A program made the position numbers and the translations under genes. Below, in pieces: positions 23,960-36,800 of a stretch of DNA of 64,000 bases. The stretch spans positions 57,040,001-57,104,000 of the forward strand of contig NC_134369.1 of the NCBI RefSeq assembly GCF_035582795.1, read 5' to 3'. Each line of letters begins with the position of its first letter. The stretch's first letter is position 1. The DNA comes from Mycteria americana. Its lineage: Eukaryota > Chordata > Aves > Ciconiiformes > Ciconiidae. The notes beneath the pieces are model-generated. The model was not told the DNA's origin. It saw nothing but the letters and a program-made list of their open reading frames with translations, and ran no database searches.

Positions 23960-25795
23960 GCATGGTTGCCTTTGGTTATCCTGCAATAATTGTGGCCCGT
24001 GTGATCCTGGGTGGTGTATTAATAACCGTTATAAAGGTCGTTGGGAAAACCACCATCAAGGTTGGAGCTGGGGAAATATAACCAGAAAAGGTGCGGCCGG
24101 ATACATAAACTGGTGCTGTGTATGAAGGTGGCACCAACCATCCAGTGAAGAAGAGTTAGCCATGAGATTCAATGTTTTATTATTAGATTAAGATTATCTT
24201 CTATACCTTCTTAAGATAGGAGTAGAGGGCTTACCCCTGGTTCTGGTATTAACCCTTCTTTGTATAGATGTTTTGGTTCTTTTTCTTTCATACAGTTGAT
24301 TGAAAACAACAGGCAAACCATCACCAAAATGGGCTCAACCATGCATCGACAACTCCGTTCTGTGAGAGTTATTCCCAAAACTGTGATAGCACAATACCTT
24401 TCTTTACTGCTTTTACTAATACCCCCCCGCTCTTAGTTATAAGGAGCACAATTCCTTTGTGTCGTTGGCCCATCATGTGGCCAACCTAACTAACCAGATT
24501 GTTGGGTATGCACCCATACCATTAACTCCCAGAACAGGTATACCCCTTATCATGATTCCTTTGACCTTAGTTGAATTGGAAGTGACAGAGAACTATACTT
24601 ACAATAACCCCTCCAACTGGCCTATCTGGAATAAGACTCTCTTAACCCAGACCAAATATCAGGATTGGGAATAGACAACCACCACGCTAACAGAAGGACT
24701 TTCTGTTTTACTCGTAACCAATCTGACCAATATGCCTACCCAGCAGGAAACAGCTCATGCCTCCTAACCCAGTGGAGAGGTGGTTTAAGAACTGGTTTAA
24801 GAACACCCGCACTTTCTGTAAAGGTCAAACCCCATTTTTTGAAACTACAAGCTTCAGGCCCCAGAGGAATAATTGCAGTAACATCTCAATGTGTGACACC
24901 AGAACGATCTACAAGTGGTGGAAAGGGAAAGGACAATGTAGTCTAAGTGGAATTTGGGTATCTGAGGATGAAGACTGTTTTGACCTTCCGTTGGGAAGAT
25001 GTGGGATTTTAATCTTACATACCAGTGTACTAGCATGTAGACATTACTGCCCATTTTGGGCCCTACAAGGCCATTATTTTGTCTGTGGCTGAAAAGCTTA
25101 TAAAATACTACTGGCCAATTGGACATGCAGTTATTACGTAGCCCGTGGGGTGCCACATTTACACATTACTTCTAAATTACCTCAGGGAGCAATTAGGAAC
25201 GTCAGAGAAACTTCCCTCACTGAAACTCGAGAACAAACTCTTCAAAGACTAGAAAAGGTACTAGATAGCACATGGAGAAATCCACTAACAGAAGGCAAAC
25301 TAATAGGATGTTCTGTTTCAGGAATAATTCCGTTAGTGACTGACCCCACCATTGCTTGTGTAGACCGATATACCATCAGACTACAAATGGTTTCAGAAAA
25401 GGTTGCTTTAGAACTTGAAATCTCTACCAACAATCTAGGAACAGCCATTGCATTCCTCAATGAGGAGATGCAGCAAGTAAGAATCTTTTCCCTCTGAAAT
25501 AGGTTGGCCTTAGATTATCTCCTGGCATTTCAAGGAGGCATGTTGCATTAATTGGATCTCAGTGTTGTATCTATATAAATGACAGTTCCCATGAGATACG
25601 TCAAAAGGTGACTGAGGCAGAAACACATGCCCGCAAAGGAGCCCAAAGTGCATACAACCTCCCTGAAAGTGACTGGTTACAAAACTTGTTCTCTGGATGG
25701 GGATTATCACCATGGTTTAGTAGTTTTAGTTCATTGCTAGAAAGTCTTTTACCTGTGGTTATTATGGTTCTGATAGCCTGCTGTATTTTTACTTG
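23960..25795 (+). pseudogene. Element B envelope remnant
   Basis: Surface-subunit pieces include the frame 24459-24674 with several N-x-S/T sites and, near 25070-25090, GHYFVCG followed directly by a TGA stop. Transmembrane-subunit pieces are in 25150-25497 (a heptad-rich segment ending LEISTNNLGTAIAFLNEEM), and the CX6CC motif lies at about 25541-25568 with one extra T shifting the frame inside it. The frame 25608-25796 gives ESDWLQNLFSGWGLSPW and a hydrophobic membrane segment (LLPVVIMVLIACCIF). The start and the SU/TM cleavage site are not clear. No intact envelope protein is encoded. Confidence 0.82.
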
Positions 25796-25901
25796 ATTCA
25801 GAATTGTTTACAGAATGTGCTTATGAAATCTATACAAGGGTATCGAAGAGTCCTCATACAAGACCAACTATAGATGGGCAGGGATGCCCCAAAAAAAAAC
25901 T

Positions 25902-25911
25902 GAAGGGAGGA
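25902..25911 (+). promoter_or_regulatory. Polypurine tract
   Basis: GAAGGGAGGA lies immediately before the 3' LTR and is preceded by a run of A. This is the normal site for plus-strand DNA priming. Confidence 0.75.
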
Positions 25912-25912
25912 C

Positions 25913-26423
25913 TGTTATAGAAGAAATTTGATTAACTATATTCTGCTCTCTGAATAGCCCCATTTGGCATTAGCAGCTTAGCACTAGTAGCTAAAGTACT
26001 TGAAGCCTTAGGCCACAAGAACGGACCAGGAGTAAGCTTTGTGATCACACTAACGCTGCTGGCGCAGAACTGGCTGAATCCAGCAGATGCGAGCGGAATG
26101 AAGAAGACAAGGACCAAGGAAACACATCCAACAGAATGAGGTAACTGCAGAAGGCGGCCAGCCCAGCGACAGTGAAAACCAGTAAGAAATCAAGAGACGA
26201 CCGACCAGAATTAAGTGATTGGACTTGGGGATCGGTTGATGGGTGGTACGGGTATAACTGAGGGGTGTGATCGGGGGTAGAGGTCCCTCTCCGGAGGCAC
26301 CCAGCTGGAGCTGGAACCTGAGAACTAATAAAAGAGGAATTGGAAACCTTCATTTGGACATTAATCAGCGGGATCCAAGGGTCAGACCCTGTTATGGTGG
26401 CCAGCATGCACAAATCCAAAACA
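25913..26423 (+). mobile_element. Element B 3' LTR
   Basis: 511 bp, starting TGTTATAG. It matches the 5' LTR at about 98% over the first 490 bases. It lacks a 5-base word (TTACA) and has AATAAA at 26327-26332. The last 30 bases (from about 26400) differ far more from the 5' LTR than the rest does. Confidence 0.92.
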
Positions 26424-26427
26424 CCTG
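26424..26427. repeat. Target-site duplication, right (CCTG)
   Basis: Matches the four bases before the 5' LTR (17958-17961). Confidence 0.8.
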
Positions 26428-29400
26428 TCAGTACTAAAATTGCTTATACTGGTGTAGGTATTCCTATTAGGAAAGGAAAATAAACTCTACTCCTATAAAA
26501 GCATCCACACTACTGATTAGACTGATATAATTACATCAATAATAAAAGAACAGCAGACCTCTAATTAGCCCAGTGGTACCAAAGCCCATGTGTACATTGC
26601 AGTGCCCTTTCTCCTTTCCAACCCAGGATTTGGGTCTGTGTTCTGTAACTGCAGCCCTCACCTATAGAAATTTGGCAATTTGTACCTTCTGAAGTTGGTT
26701 GCTCTGGAAACAGGCTGCAATTTCTTCTAGTTTCACAGCAAGAGTTGCTGAACTCCAGACAAACAAGCATAGCAGCTCTGTCCACTTGCTTCCCCAGGCC
26801 AGTGAACTTGCCTCTGGAGTCACAGATTACTTTCCTCTTTCTTATCCACTCTGGGAGGCCAACCACATGAGGGGTTTTTGATTGACTTGAGAAAACACTG
26901 AAGCCTTGAAGTACCTTTCACAAAAGGAAGCTGGAATAGGAAATCTCACACAGGCCAGAAAAATATCAGACAACATCTGCTTGAGTATCAGAAGGGGGTT
27001 GGCAGGGATCTATAGAGGATTACAGAATCAGGACCATTTCCTGAAAGAGAGCCCTTCTGCCTGGTGCCTCCCTTCTTCTCCCCAATCCTATGACCTCTGA
27101 CAACATCCTACTTCTCTGCAAGGACTATTGGATATCACTTACATATTTTTGCTTGCTACATTATCAGTCCGTTACTAGTCACTCAACTCATGGTCTTCTG
27201 AGCTCCCTCCTTCACCAAGCCATTCATCAAACGATCTGGAATCGCTCAGGCACCCAAAACGCACCCTGCTAGCACAGGACAAGGCAGTAGGTGTTTTAAC
27301 ACCCAAGAAAGCACAGTGTTTCCTACCAGATTTTCCCCCTGGGATCAGGCAGTATGAGGTGAGATCATCAGGAAGTGTCCTTTTCCTTCCTTCTTTACCC
27401 GTTACAGACCTGGATGCACAGACTGACTGCAGTAAGCCTGTGGTACCCGGCCTTTTCTCAGTTAGGTGCAAATTACCTCCCCTATGCCACATGGCCAGCC
27501 GTGTGCCTGGGCTGCTGGCATATGGCAAGGCAGCGCTCCAGCTTCTGCTTTGCTAGCTTGCTGTTTTATTACATACAGGAGAGGACAGAAAGAAAAGGCT
27601 AGGGGAATGTCAGGAAACTTTGCTGTCCAATATGTGAGATCCTGTCCAAACTATGTCCTTGGCAGATGTCTTAAACTACAGGGACTCTTCCTTCTCTTGA
27701 TATGCGTATGAATTTCAGGAACTCTGCGGCAATGATGAGGTCAACTGGCCCCACGTATTCACAAAATAAAAATGAAGGCTCAGAAGCTATTAGGGTTTCG
27801 GTTTTCTTTTATGTAGTACTGGTTGCTCTGTATCAGCTTGGCCTCTACCAACACTCTGCTGAACTCACACTTTTATTAGTCTACTTGGAAGTTGCTGTTA
27901 CAGACAAAATACTTAATTAGTCCTTTAATTAACGGGTATTTTAGCAGACATAAGCTGCCACAAAATACAAGAGTACTTGTTTGAGGCCTTAGTGTAACTG
28001 CTGTGCCAGTAGACCATTACAGAAACCATTCAATACTACATATTTCATTAAATACTAAAATTAAATTGCCCATATGCACTCGATGTAAAACTCTTCATGT
28101 CTAATTTGCACCAGTGATACACATGCAAATAATCAGAGCTGGAGAAAACATTATCCTTTGCCTTCCTCTCTTCCTGCAGTAACCTGGTTCACATTGGAGG
28201 AGGGCAGCTAAGTGGTAATATTTTCCAGTTACCATTTAATAATTTGTTTAAATTAGCTAAAGCAAGTATAAGGTTTTTCCTCCAGGTAGAAGACTCAGGG
28301 TATTCTGGTAAGATAAGGACAAGGCAAAGCAGGCAGCCACAAGAGAGCTTTCAGAGCGCTAGACAAGTATTCTTTTTAAGACACTGAGATATTTTTAGGG
28401 TCCAGGCTCAGCTTGAGCTCCTGTGGGGGTGCAGCATCAGTAGATTAAGCGTTGAGAGCTCATGCTGAGCGTATCAGAGGCTGCAGGAGAAAACCATCAG
28501 CAGAGCATGCCACAGGTGAGCATGAAGAAGGCGAGGAGAAGGGCAGAAGTGTCACGCTCCATCTTGGGGAGACTTAGCAAGACAGTGGGGTGGGAGTGCA
28601 AGAACTAGGTTGTTAGGGAAACAGAAGCAGGGAAACAGAAGGGACACAGGGAAACAGAAGCAGCTGAAAAACTTCAGAGCATTGATAGAGAGGAAATAAC
28701 AACACCCGCAGTCCTCCAATTCAGTTCTCCTCATGATCACGTGGAATTAGAAATTGCCAAAACTGTCCTACCTCATGCAGGTTTTCAGACAAGGGAGGAG
28801 ATGCAGAGCTCTAATGTCAGGATCCAGCCTTGATTTTGCTGATGAATTGTAAGCAGAAATACATCACAAGATGCAGAAGAGGCCCACCTGGACTTCAATC
28901 TATTCAGGTATGTGAAACCAATGCAAGTTTCCTTTTCATAATGTAAGAATGTGATTAAAATGGCACAGAAAAGGAATGAGGGCATGCTTGCCTTTGCTCA
29001 GTTCCTTTTTTCAGCTTTCCTTACAAGGAATTTTCTTTAAATTCTTGTTTTATTTTTCATATGTCACATTAACTCCAAAGATGTGTCATCTTCTCACACA
29101 GTGAGGAAACAGAACCTTAGCATCTCTTCCTCCCCCAAACTTCCCCCCTCTACTCCGAACGGCACGAGACAGTGTGTTCCAAGGAAAACTTCATACATAA
29201 CTGATAAGCGCTGTATGCTTATGGTTAGATTGTCACAGCTCTTCTTCAGTAATGCAAGGAAGCAAGAGAAAAGCCCTCCAGGGATGGGGGAGTAGAGGGT
29301 GCCTTCAATTGTTTACATAGATAAAAGAGTAAAGAGTTTGCTATTCTCATACAACCAGCAAGTGATTGGAGGGGGCACTCAACTCCATAGACAAATTTCT

Positions 29401-30583
29401 CTTCCACTACCCGAGTAAACTGATGCCTCCTATCATGGCAGTGACACTGGTTCTATACTGTATGAGACACAAAACCTCAGCCTGATCTAGAGCTGGTAGG
29501 TAAAGGTTCCCTGTGCTCCCACCAATACAGATCCCACTGCTATGTCTTACCTTTTGGTGCTTTTCCCCTCTCCTTGCATGCTAAGTGCAAAGGGCATCAG
29601 CTATGAGGAATTTAGAAATCTCAAGCGATTGAAAACAGACACAGGCTTTGGGTTTTATAGCAGATATAATTTAACAAAAATTAAAAATATATTTTTCCGA
29701 TGTATTTTTAAAAATAGTTTTAAAAATTATTTGCCCAGGCCAGGTTAAAATTATTTAAAAGCATAATTATCAGGAACCACTCTTCAAAAGTGGCATTTCA
29801 CAACATCATCATCTTTTCCATTAAAGCAAAGGTCATGGTTCTAACATGTTTTCAAATACAAACTTAAGTCCAAATACTAAATTAAGAAAACACTGAGTAG
29901 CAACACTTAAAATCTACACATCTCCGAAGGTCAGTCTTGGCCCATTGCCACCTGGACTTTTTTTTTGCACATTCTAAAACATATTAACACAGGACTAAGG
30001 GAATTAGATCCAGTGGAGAACAGAACAAAGAAATATTATCAGAGGAGAAAGAAAACTGGGAGAGATTTCCATATCCAGAATTGTAGACCTGCTGGTAACA
30101 CTATCTATTTTTGCCGCTTTTCTCACTGAACTGGCTGCAGTAAAAGCCAAACCTCCCATTACCACCAGCTCAGGCTGTACTCAGACTGTATACAGCCTAC
30201 CTTCCCCTTGCCTTTAAGGACATTAAAATTCAAATCAAGTTTTATCATTAGAGTATGCCCACAGTGAATTTTACCCAGTAGCTTTTACCCATCTCACAAA
30301 AAGGAGTAATAAACAGAACTATTTCAAAACTAATTGACTTCTATTAATAAGAAAACATAAGTAATAACGTAAGTAAACAAGATCCAAGATAAGATTCAAC
30401 AGTAACCAACCACATGTTAACAGAGCCCTTTAAATCAACATTTTGCTTTGTGCCTGCACAACCAAGACACAGGCAACATCCTCTGATACTATGTGTCTTC
30501 TAGCTGAGTCCTTCCATAAGCACTGACAGCCTTGATAAGGATTGTCCTTGCTTCCGTCGTACTGAGTGATCTTGCTCAGTTAT
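26428..30583. other. Region downstream of DDX24, includes its 3' UTR
   Basis: The DDX24 stop codon is at 30584-30586, so the upper part of this region must contain its 3' untranslated sequence on the minus strand. I could not pick a polyadenylation signal with confidence. A short imperfect repeat of AGGGAAACAGAAGC sits at about 28614-28665. No further gene was recognised on either strand. Confidence 0.55.
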
Positions 30584-30819
30584 CTACTTTAATTTTATTG
30601 ATTTCTTCTTCTTGGCTTGTTGTTTGGACACAGTACCCAGAGCAGATTCTGAAATACCCACTGATGTCTGAGGCAGGAGTAGTTTTCCAGACTGTGTTGG
30701 GTACTTGGTTTTCATTAGGACTTTAAACAGTGGCTGAGACAACATATGTTTTAGTTGTTTTTTCATCCCTTTCAGCATCTTTTGCTTCTGGCTTTCTTCT
30801 TGCTCACTAGCTTTTCTTC
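30584..30819 (-). CDS. DDX24: DDX24 coding exon 8 (C-terminus)
   Basis: Encodes residues 725-801 and stop TAG (30584-30586). Contains KQLKHMLSQPLFK and TKYPTQSGK, both strongly conserved in DDX24, and ends in a Lys-rich tail (KQQAKKKKSIKLK). Acceptor CCAAG before 30819. Confidence 0.94.
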
Positions 30820-33800
30820 CTTGGAGCAGAAATCAAAGATACAGAATGTTACAACAAGAGAAGAACTTGCATCAGCCTCTTTCACCAGGCTTTTGCAGTG
30901 CTAGGGCCAGATGCTAATCTCATCTTTCTCTCTGTAACAAGGTCACACAACTCCCATACAATCTTCCAGTCATCTGTGACACTTTCAGATCACCCAAGGC
31001 TGCCCACAAGATAACAAGATCAAGAAGAATCCTGCCTACTGAGCACCTATACCCCAGGTATCATTCTGCTAAATCATTCAGTTTGCTCTCAACCCAGAAC
31101 AGATGCAGGAACAAAAGGAAAGGGGGCCCAGAAGATAAGGTATTAACCCAGGGCTTCTAGCTCAGGCAGAAGCTTCTTCTGTGTATTTCTTTACTTTATG
31201 CATGCCTTATTTCAGCACCTGTACAACAGGAAGCCCTTTCCTCCTTATACATAAAAAACAATGAGGTGCTCAGATTTAATAACATAGGAGAAAGAAGGGC
31301 ATAGAAAAGAGTGGGGATAGTTAATACGGTCAGAGGCCTGAACTGGAGAGAATAAATGAATTCAAGATTGCTGTAATTTAAATTGAAAGGACATTACTAA
31401 ATCCTTTGTAACAGTGTAAGAGGCATTTCATTTATGGGAGGAACGACTGAGATTTTAATTGGTCTCCAACAAGCTACAGAAGAATCAGAGACTGAATACA
31501 TTTTAAAGCATTAATCTGGCAAGATTCTGGGTGGCAATTACAAAGTGCTTCACTTGAGAGCCACAACTTACTTGGACTGGATGTGCTGTTTTGAAACTCA
31601 CTTCAAAGCACAGCATACTCAGATTATGTCAAAACAAGACAGCAGAGTGCTAATTATCTGAGAGCGCTCCTGAACAGTTTGGACAATTAGTGCTTGCTTG
31701 CAAAGTGGTTAGAACAAGCTAGTCCAGCCATGAATAAAGGAAAGAAAAAAATTAATCTGAACATGTTTCAAAACTAAGGCATCTGCATATTTAGCAGCTA
31801 ACAGGTTAGAGACAGCTTAAGCTGAAGTGATCTGGGCAGCACCCCTAATTCAGCATGCCTTCAAAAAACTGGTAGGAAATCATCCCTTCAGCTCCTAAAA
31901 TTTGAACACAACGTGGCATTTTACAGTGCATTTAAGCAGTGCAAAGCTTCATGGCATTGAACTAATAGGCACCTGTAGTTGCACAGCCCTACACATTCTC
32001 TCAGGCACAGCCTGCAGAACAATTAATTTTAAAAATATAAGAAATTATTTACTTCCAACACACCACCAAAAACCTCAGCAACTTGAATGTAAGTATTGGC
32101 CATTTAGCCCACACAACTCAACCTACATAAGGCTCACACAATTTTTGGTGTTTGCTAGTGTTTCCTGGGTGTTCCCACACAGAGCTGTCAAGCTCCTGTC
32201 CTGCTGACTACAGGGGGGTGGGAGAGATAGGCAGAGTGGAGAAACAGCTTTTTCTTTGACACAGAGGGGACAAGACTCAAGCAGGATACTGGGCTGTTAG
32301 ATTACCCTAAGATGTTTGCCAGAAGCTAAACAGTTCTTGTCCTATGACATGTGGACTTGTCTGCGACTTGCCATAATTGTCACACCTCACTCCCTCAGCT
32401 CCGGCACTATCTACTGCACAACCATCCTGAAAATACGATCAACACCACGTACTAACTAATGACACTCCTTTCTTTCCCCTTCTGCCCTGCAGGTTTTAAG
32501 AGTTCCTCTGCCATGATGGGGCTTCTTCTGGACACCAGTGCTATGGGACAACTAAGCATACCCATAAACAAGCATTTCTACTTGCCCATAAACATGTCAT
32601 CATCAAGATCAATCTCAAGAGCCTCTGCAGCTTGCTGGAGCCAGGAGTTGTGTTGCTTTGCCCGACTGTTGAAAAACTCTGCCTTCTCAATCTGTCGTGC
32701 CAAATTCATCCGCTCCTGCAACAAAAGTACATTTTAGACATTATGATCAGCTTTAAATGTGGGGCACTTTAGCAGAATCAGTGTTTGAGAGCATGCATTA
32801 CAATGCAACTGAGGTGCAGAGACACTTTTGTTCCCTACTGCTGTCCCAGCAGATGCCCCACATAATAAAGACGTCATCATTTGCTCAAGTGTTTTCCTTC
32901 TTCAAATCCACGACAGAATCTGACTTCTAAAGCATCTCAACTACTAACCATGCCTGAACGTTAACTCCTCATGCTTTAAACGAATCATTACAAACACTTC
33001 AGAGACATCAAGGACAAATCATGATTCAGATACCAATCATTTCCAAGTTACATATTTACATAGTGCAACTGGATCGTAAAGTTACTAGTCTCAGCAATAA
33101 GGGGCAGTTGCTAGCTTCATCCCACTCTGAAGAAGTAAGCTCCTGCAGGCCATATGGAAGGAGCTAGTCATGTTTTCAGAAATGCACCTGATCTTGTTTA
33201 GGCACAGGACAAAATGTCCTGTCTTTCTTCCCAGCTGCACCCAAGTGGAACAAAGATGTCCAGCAAACCTAACCTGACCTGCAGCCTTCCAGCTGGGCCA
33301 AGCTGTCTTAAACACCTAATTCATTATGGAAAGAAAATCTGCACTGACAGTAAATAATAATCAGCCCAGCAGCAAGTTCTGCTGTTTGGAATGTGCCTGC
33401 GGTTGCACAAAACCCTGTGCAGGACACTCTGACCACCCCACAGTAACATCACCAGCCAGAACTGCCAGGATAATTAAAACACAGAAAGAGAGAGGAAATT
33501 AAAGTTGCAGTTGACTAATAAAACAAGTCAGTCACTTCTCCTTAGATCATTACAAGAAATTTTAAATAGTTTTTCCATCTTTGTAGAACTTGAGTCCTCT
33601 TTTGGTCTCTTCACTACCCTGGTTCACCAATTCTATTCCTCTCAAGTGTGAAATACCTTCAGACTTTTCCTGAACATGAGTGAAGGCATGCAGAACCAGC
33701 GAAGGAACATGCCAAAGGGACAGACATAAAGAACCAGCAGCGCTATTAGTCCCAACTACAATGGCTTCGTGATTAAGCCCAGGGCAAAGTGTAAATGAGA

Positions 33801-36800
33801 CCTGACCATGTGAAGGGCCTAGGAGGCTGGAGTCCTGTAATTACAATTAAAAAGACATCTTTTCTGGGGAGAGGAGCACTATTACGGATAGGAGAGAAGA
33901 TCGTGAGATGGTGGCAGGAAAAATTAAGTGTGGAAACAATATTTATTTGCCCATTAATTGACAGAGCATGATAAGAGCCAAGAACTACTCATCAAGAAAC
34001 ACAGAAGGGACCTCTGAAGAAACACTCTAAAAACAACAGATTTCTTTCAGTAACCAGAAACATTTGGCGGGTGGAGGGGGGTGGGGGGAAAGACGGGGCG
34101 GGGGTCAAATTCTCTTTGTTACTACCAAGAGGGGAAAAATGAGCCTGTGGAAGCATTTATTTGATTTTCTTCCTCTTTCAGAAAGCTGCATCTCCTGAAA
34201 GATTCACACTGAATACCCCATTTGCAGCAAGCCTGGGCTTTGAAACTTGCTGACATTATTTGCAAGGTGAGGATACCGCTGTTGCCAGTCCAAGCCAACT
34301 GCATAAGCATGAACCAGAATACCTTAAAGAAGATATTTGTTGCATTATCTGACTGCTTGCATTTTTCTCCTGTTCTCAATGACTGTACAATATTCAGACA
34401 CTCCAACCCCAGCTGGATTCCTTTCAAATGCAGTATTTAAATATGTCCCATCTGTACATGGCTGATGTCACCCAAACCGTTAAGAGAATACTGAGACATG
34501 AAATGGCCCCTTATTCAAGAAGTAGAAAATTTGTGGTGACTAGATGCTTTCTAAAGTATAATGTTTTGTAAATCCTAACCATTGGCTATCTTGTGAGTTA
34601 GTGAATGACTGAATTCTCCTCAAAATGGGCAATAACCTAGAAAAAGGAAACATACCTGGTTTGACATGGTTCAGTGGCAGCAGTGGCCTCACAGTATAGG
34701 AACTTTTAGAAAAGCAGACAACTCATTACTTCAACTGAGAAGAGGCAGATGAAGACCACTGAAGATCCCTGGACCTGCTACTGTTCTCTAGTCTGTTCCT
34801 AACACAAGTACATTGTTTAAAGCCTCTTAACAGAGCCATCCCAGCTCCCCAGCCACAAAACATACTCACTTCCCTGAACTGTTTTTGGGAATCTAGTCTT
34901 GAGAAGTTCTACATAACAACGTGCAAGAAAAATGTAAGTGATGTTTATGTTTGAAAACCTTTCTTGGGCCAGTTATTGAGGAGAAATCACAAATATTGCT
35001 TAAAAAAAGGCAAAGTGTGATTAACTTCATTTTCAAATCCATGTCCTGAAGAGTAAATTTCATCTGAAACGTGGAAAGAACGTGATGGGTAATACAATAA
35101 TACAAGTAAGCAAGCAACTACTCAGGCTGCAAAGAGACTTATTTCTTTACCTTGATAGAAGTCATGCACTTGGTTTCAACTGGGAAAAATGGCAGCTCTT
35201 CACTCTTCTCCAATGTTCTATAAATTTTCCTAAAGTTGATCAAGTCATCAGGGCCAATCAGCAGTAGGCTAAGGCCTTCGTTGGCAGCTCGGGCTGTTCT
35301 GCCGCTTCTGTGGACGTACAACTCAGAAGTACGAGGAACCTGCAAATATTCAGAAAAACCATGAAGCTGGCCATGGAAAGCTAGCAGCAGCAGCCTGTCA
35401 TGCCAAGAGGTTGCCAGAGAATATTGGTTTTTATATACACATGGTACATTGCATGTAACACAGCTGAAGGTAAAGTAAAAGATGATGTCTGGAGACACTT
35501 TTTGTTCTCTGGTCCAGTATTATTCCTTGCATAATCTTTTGTGAGTCTCTCCTAACTTCTGGCCCTCTGCCATTTCATTTGCAAGGCAGGAAAAAATTGT
35601 GTGTGTCCTCAGAGAAGAGTTATAGGGCTGAGTCATGTGACAACTTTGGATATGAAAGTTAAGCAAAAAGCAAGGGGAATCATATCTGTTATGTCATTTC
35701 TCATATATAATCACACATCCATGAAGTGCTACCTACCACAGTCAGTCACTGCAGCAATGAGATCCTTAAGTACAAAGCACTACAGGACAGTTAAATCAAT
35801 AACGATTAAATCTCTGTACTCGCAACTATACTATACACAGGACCGAGAATCACAGCTTTATAGTGTTCAGGGTTTGGATCAGCAAAAGTTTATTTCAAAA
35901 CCAAAACAGTAAAAGCAAAAACATTAAAAATATTTAACCTGGTAGTGGATGACATGCTGCACGTTGGGAATATCAAGACCGCGAGCTGCAACATCTGTTG
36001 TCAGGAGGACACAGCTGAGAAAGTGATAACATTTAATGAGCATAAAATTGAAGAGTAAACCATCTGCCAAGGAACATAAAATACAGCGACCTAGAATTCT
36101 ACCACAGCAATTTAAGGAACAGATTTGTACTATATCATCTGCTGGAAATATGCTATTTGTTTGCCCTCACAGAAAATGATACCCAATATTACATCAGAGG
36201 CAGTCTTGAAACAGCAATTCTTAAAGTAAAAGAAAAAAATGCAAATATTATCTTCAGCAGGTCTATTCTGTTTCCCATAAAGAAATTCACTATCTTGCTG
36301 GATGCTGTTTTCCTATGCTTTTCTTCTCTCCCAATTCACAGGAACGCTAGTGCAAATCGCTATTCAATGACCTAATCCAACTACTTGGCAGGGGGGTATG
36401 CTCCCCTTCATGACATTTCTCAGTGCTCTGCCCAGGCTGGGTTTAAAAATATCTTTAGCTTGATATGACCGTACCATTAACAACACAGTTGAACCTTTCT
36501 GTCCTGCCAAAAGATATTACAAGTTTCACCAGTTGAGAAAAATCACATTATTAACATTATAGATTTAATTAACAGCTTTTTGGGGCTGAAATATGTCTAC
36601 CAAGTTGCACTCAAAGAAGTTCTCTCAGTAAATTAAAAGCTAGAAATATAAAGGGGAGGCATTCTGTTCTGACAATTAGTATTTCTCCTTACTCCTAGAA
36701 ATTAAGAACTACTCAAAAAAGCCATTATTTTATATAAACAGTCCACTACAGAGACCAGTCTCCCTAGGGTATGGAACAATTCGTTTTAAAAAAATCTCCC

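Larger units (their letters stand above)
17962..26423 (+). mobile_element. Endogenous retrovirus B, full-length provirus, gammaretrovirus-like
   Basis: Complete proviral layout over 8462 bp: 5' LTR, tRNA-Arg-type primer binding site, splice donor, gag, pro, pol (reverse transcriptase, RNase H, integrase), env, polypurine tract and 3' LTR, framed by CCTG duplications. Class I / gammaretrovirus-like affinity is inferred from the LTLEHWG-like matrix start, the capsid, the pro-pol order and the CX6CC transmembrane motif. Every gene is broken by stops and frame changes. The LTRs, in contrast, differ at only about eight positions plus one 5-base gap over their first 490 bases. Presence of both LTRs and the duplication shows that no recombination has yet reduced it to a solo LTR. 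Confidence 0.93.

Noticed and set aside
26428-30583. Search for OTUB2, the expected DDX24 neighbour
   Set aside because: No frame resembled the OTU protease domain; the gene probably lies further left, outside the window.
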